64,000 bases of DNA from Algihabitans albus (GTDB lineage: Bacteria; Pseudomonadota; Alphaproteobacteria; Kiloniellales; DSM-21159), in the NCBI RefSeq assembly GCF_003572205.1, contig NZ_QXNY01000011.1:80831-144830 (forward strand). The letters are read 5' to 3'. Made by a program: the position numbers and the translations under genes. The notes under the pieces are model-generated. The model saw nothing but the letters and a program-made list of their open reading frames with translations, was not told where the DNA came from and made no database searches. Below are positions 63,756 to 64,000 of this stretch, piece after piece (within the stretch, counting starts at the first letter, position 1; each line of letters opens with the position of its first letter).

Positions 63756-64000
63756 TTACTCGGCGGCGACCTTCCGCATCACGTCCATCTGTTTCCAGAT
63801 GGTTGTGAGGGCTGTTATGAGATTGTCGAGGTCCTGGTCGCTGTGGAGCGGTCCGGGTGTGATGCGTAGGCGCTCGCTGCCGCGCGGGCCGTAGAAGATC
63901 GGGAGCGGGTGGTGGAGGGAACGCGTGTAGATCTCGGTGGGCGCCGTGTCCTGCTAGAAGAGGACGGGGTCGCCCACCATCACTGGGACGACGTGGCTGG
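63756..64000 (-). pseudogene. hemA: 5-Aminolevulinate synthase (ALAS), decayed C-terminal fragment
   Basis: Minus-strand reading from the right edge gives SHVVPVMVGDPVLF, then TAG (63954-63956), then in the same frame EIYTRSLHHPLP, GPRGSERLRITPGPLHSD and a final helix ending in VAAE with a TAA stop at 63756. Bacterial ALAS has VPVMVGDPVLCK, then [29 protein letters not shown]. The TAG replaces the Lys position and the middle part (normally [10 protein letters not shown]) is altered and three residues longer. It is probably a pseudogene; the intact part lies outside the window. Confidence 0.75.

Noticed and set aside
61415..64000. Amber codon reassignment as explanation for two in-frame TAGs
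   Set aside because: TAG ends other genes in this window normally (for example the first GvpF/L at 1149-1151 and yejF at 33976-33978), so a genome-wide reassignment is unlikely.

Overview
The window is GC-rich chromosomal DNA of an alphaproteobacterium, most likely a marine or halotolerant member of the Rhodospirillales/Kiloniellales grade. The evidence is a set of alphaproteobacterial neighbourhoods: the regB-regA redox pair, the block HIG1-type protein / PduO adenosyltransferase / etfB / etfA / hbd, thrC followed by an M16 protease, and the export cluster mltA / Tim44-like / fxsA / secB. I see no rRNA, tRNA, CRISPR array, insertion sequence or prophage. It reads as core chromosome with small accessory patches. 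Species-level placement is not possible from the sequence alone.

Layout. 1-2.5 kb is the end of a gas-vesicle cluster: the tail of an AAA ATPase, two GvpF/L proteins, a GvpA/J-type shell protein and GvpK, followed by a small HMA-like protein. 3-6.9 kb holds an M23 peptidase, a membrane histidine kinase, a partly AT-rich gap and a PAS protein. 7-11.7 kb holds TrhA, FabI, an unassigned GNAT-like protein, a DUF1330 pair and an SDR. 11.7-15.5 kb is the ETF / 3-hydroxyacyl-CoA dehydrogenase block plus the cobalamin adenosyltransferase. 15.6-25.6 kb is mostly housekeeping: a GNAT, M16 protease, thrC, M32 carboxypeptidase, zapE, pheA and kdsB. 25.9-34.9 kb holds a two-haem membrane cytochrome c, hisN, a YejABEF-type peptide ABC operon and ghrA. 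35-38 kb holds a gene preceded by a Fur-box-like site, a PqqD-like protein, and regA and regB. 38-46.8 kb holds an ABC-2 exporter, cobT, a cobC-like phosphatase, a Tat-exported SYLF protein, a NIT-domain chemoreceptor, a divergent CobD/CbiB-like protein and an SCO protein. 46.8-51.7 kb is the ugpBAEC glycerol-3-phosphate importer with a VOC protein. 51.9-54.2 kb is an alkylation-repair patch (short Ada, Oxygenase-NA-type dioxygenase). 54.2-57.9 kb is the envelope/export cluster. The last 6 kb holds small conserved proteins, NnrU, a degenerate AMP-ligase-like protein, a chemoreceptor gene cut by an in-frame TAG, and a decayed 5-aminolevulinate synthase tail that also carries a TAG.

Functionally the window combines buoyancy (gas vesicles), redox and respiratory control (RegBA, cytochrome c, SCO, NIT chemoreceptor), cobalamin handling (pduO, cobT, cobC-like, CobD-like), nutrient import (Yej, Ugp) and envelope maintenance. 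No clear new multi-gene system is visible. The points most worth a second look are the two interrupted genes near the right edge, the CTG-start ligase-like pseudo-enzyme, the RegB histidine box with Lys after the phospho-His, the divergent CobD-like protein and the putative Fur site.
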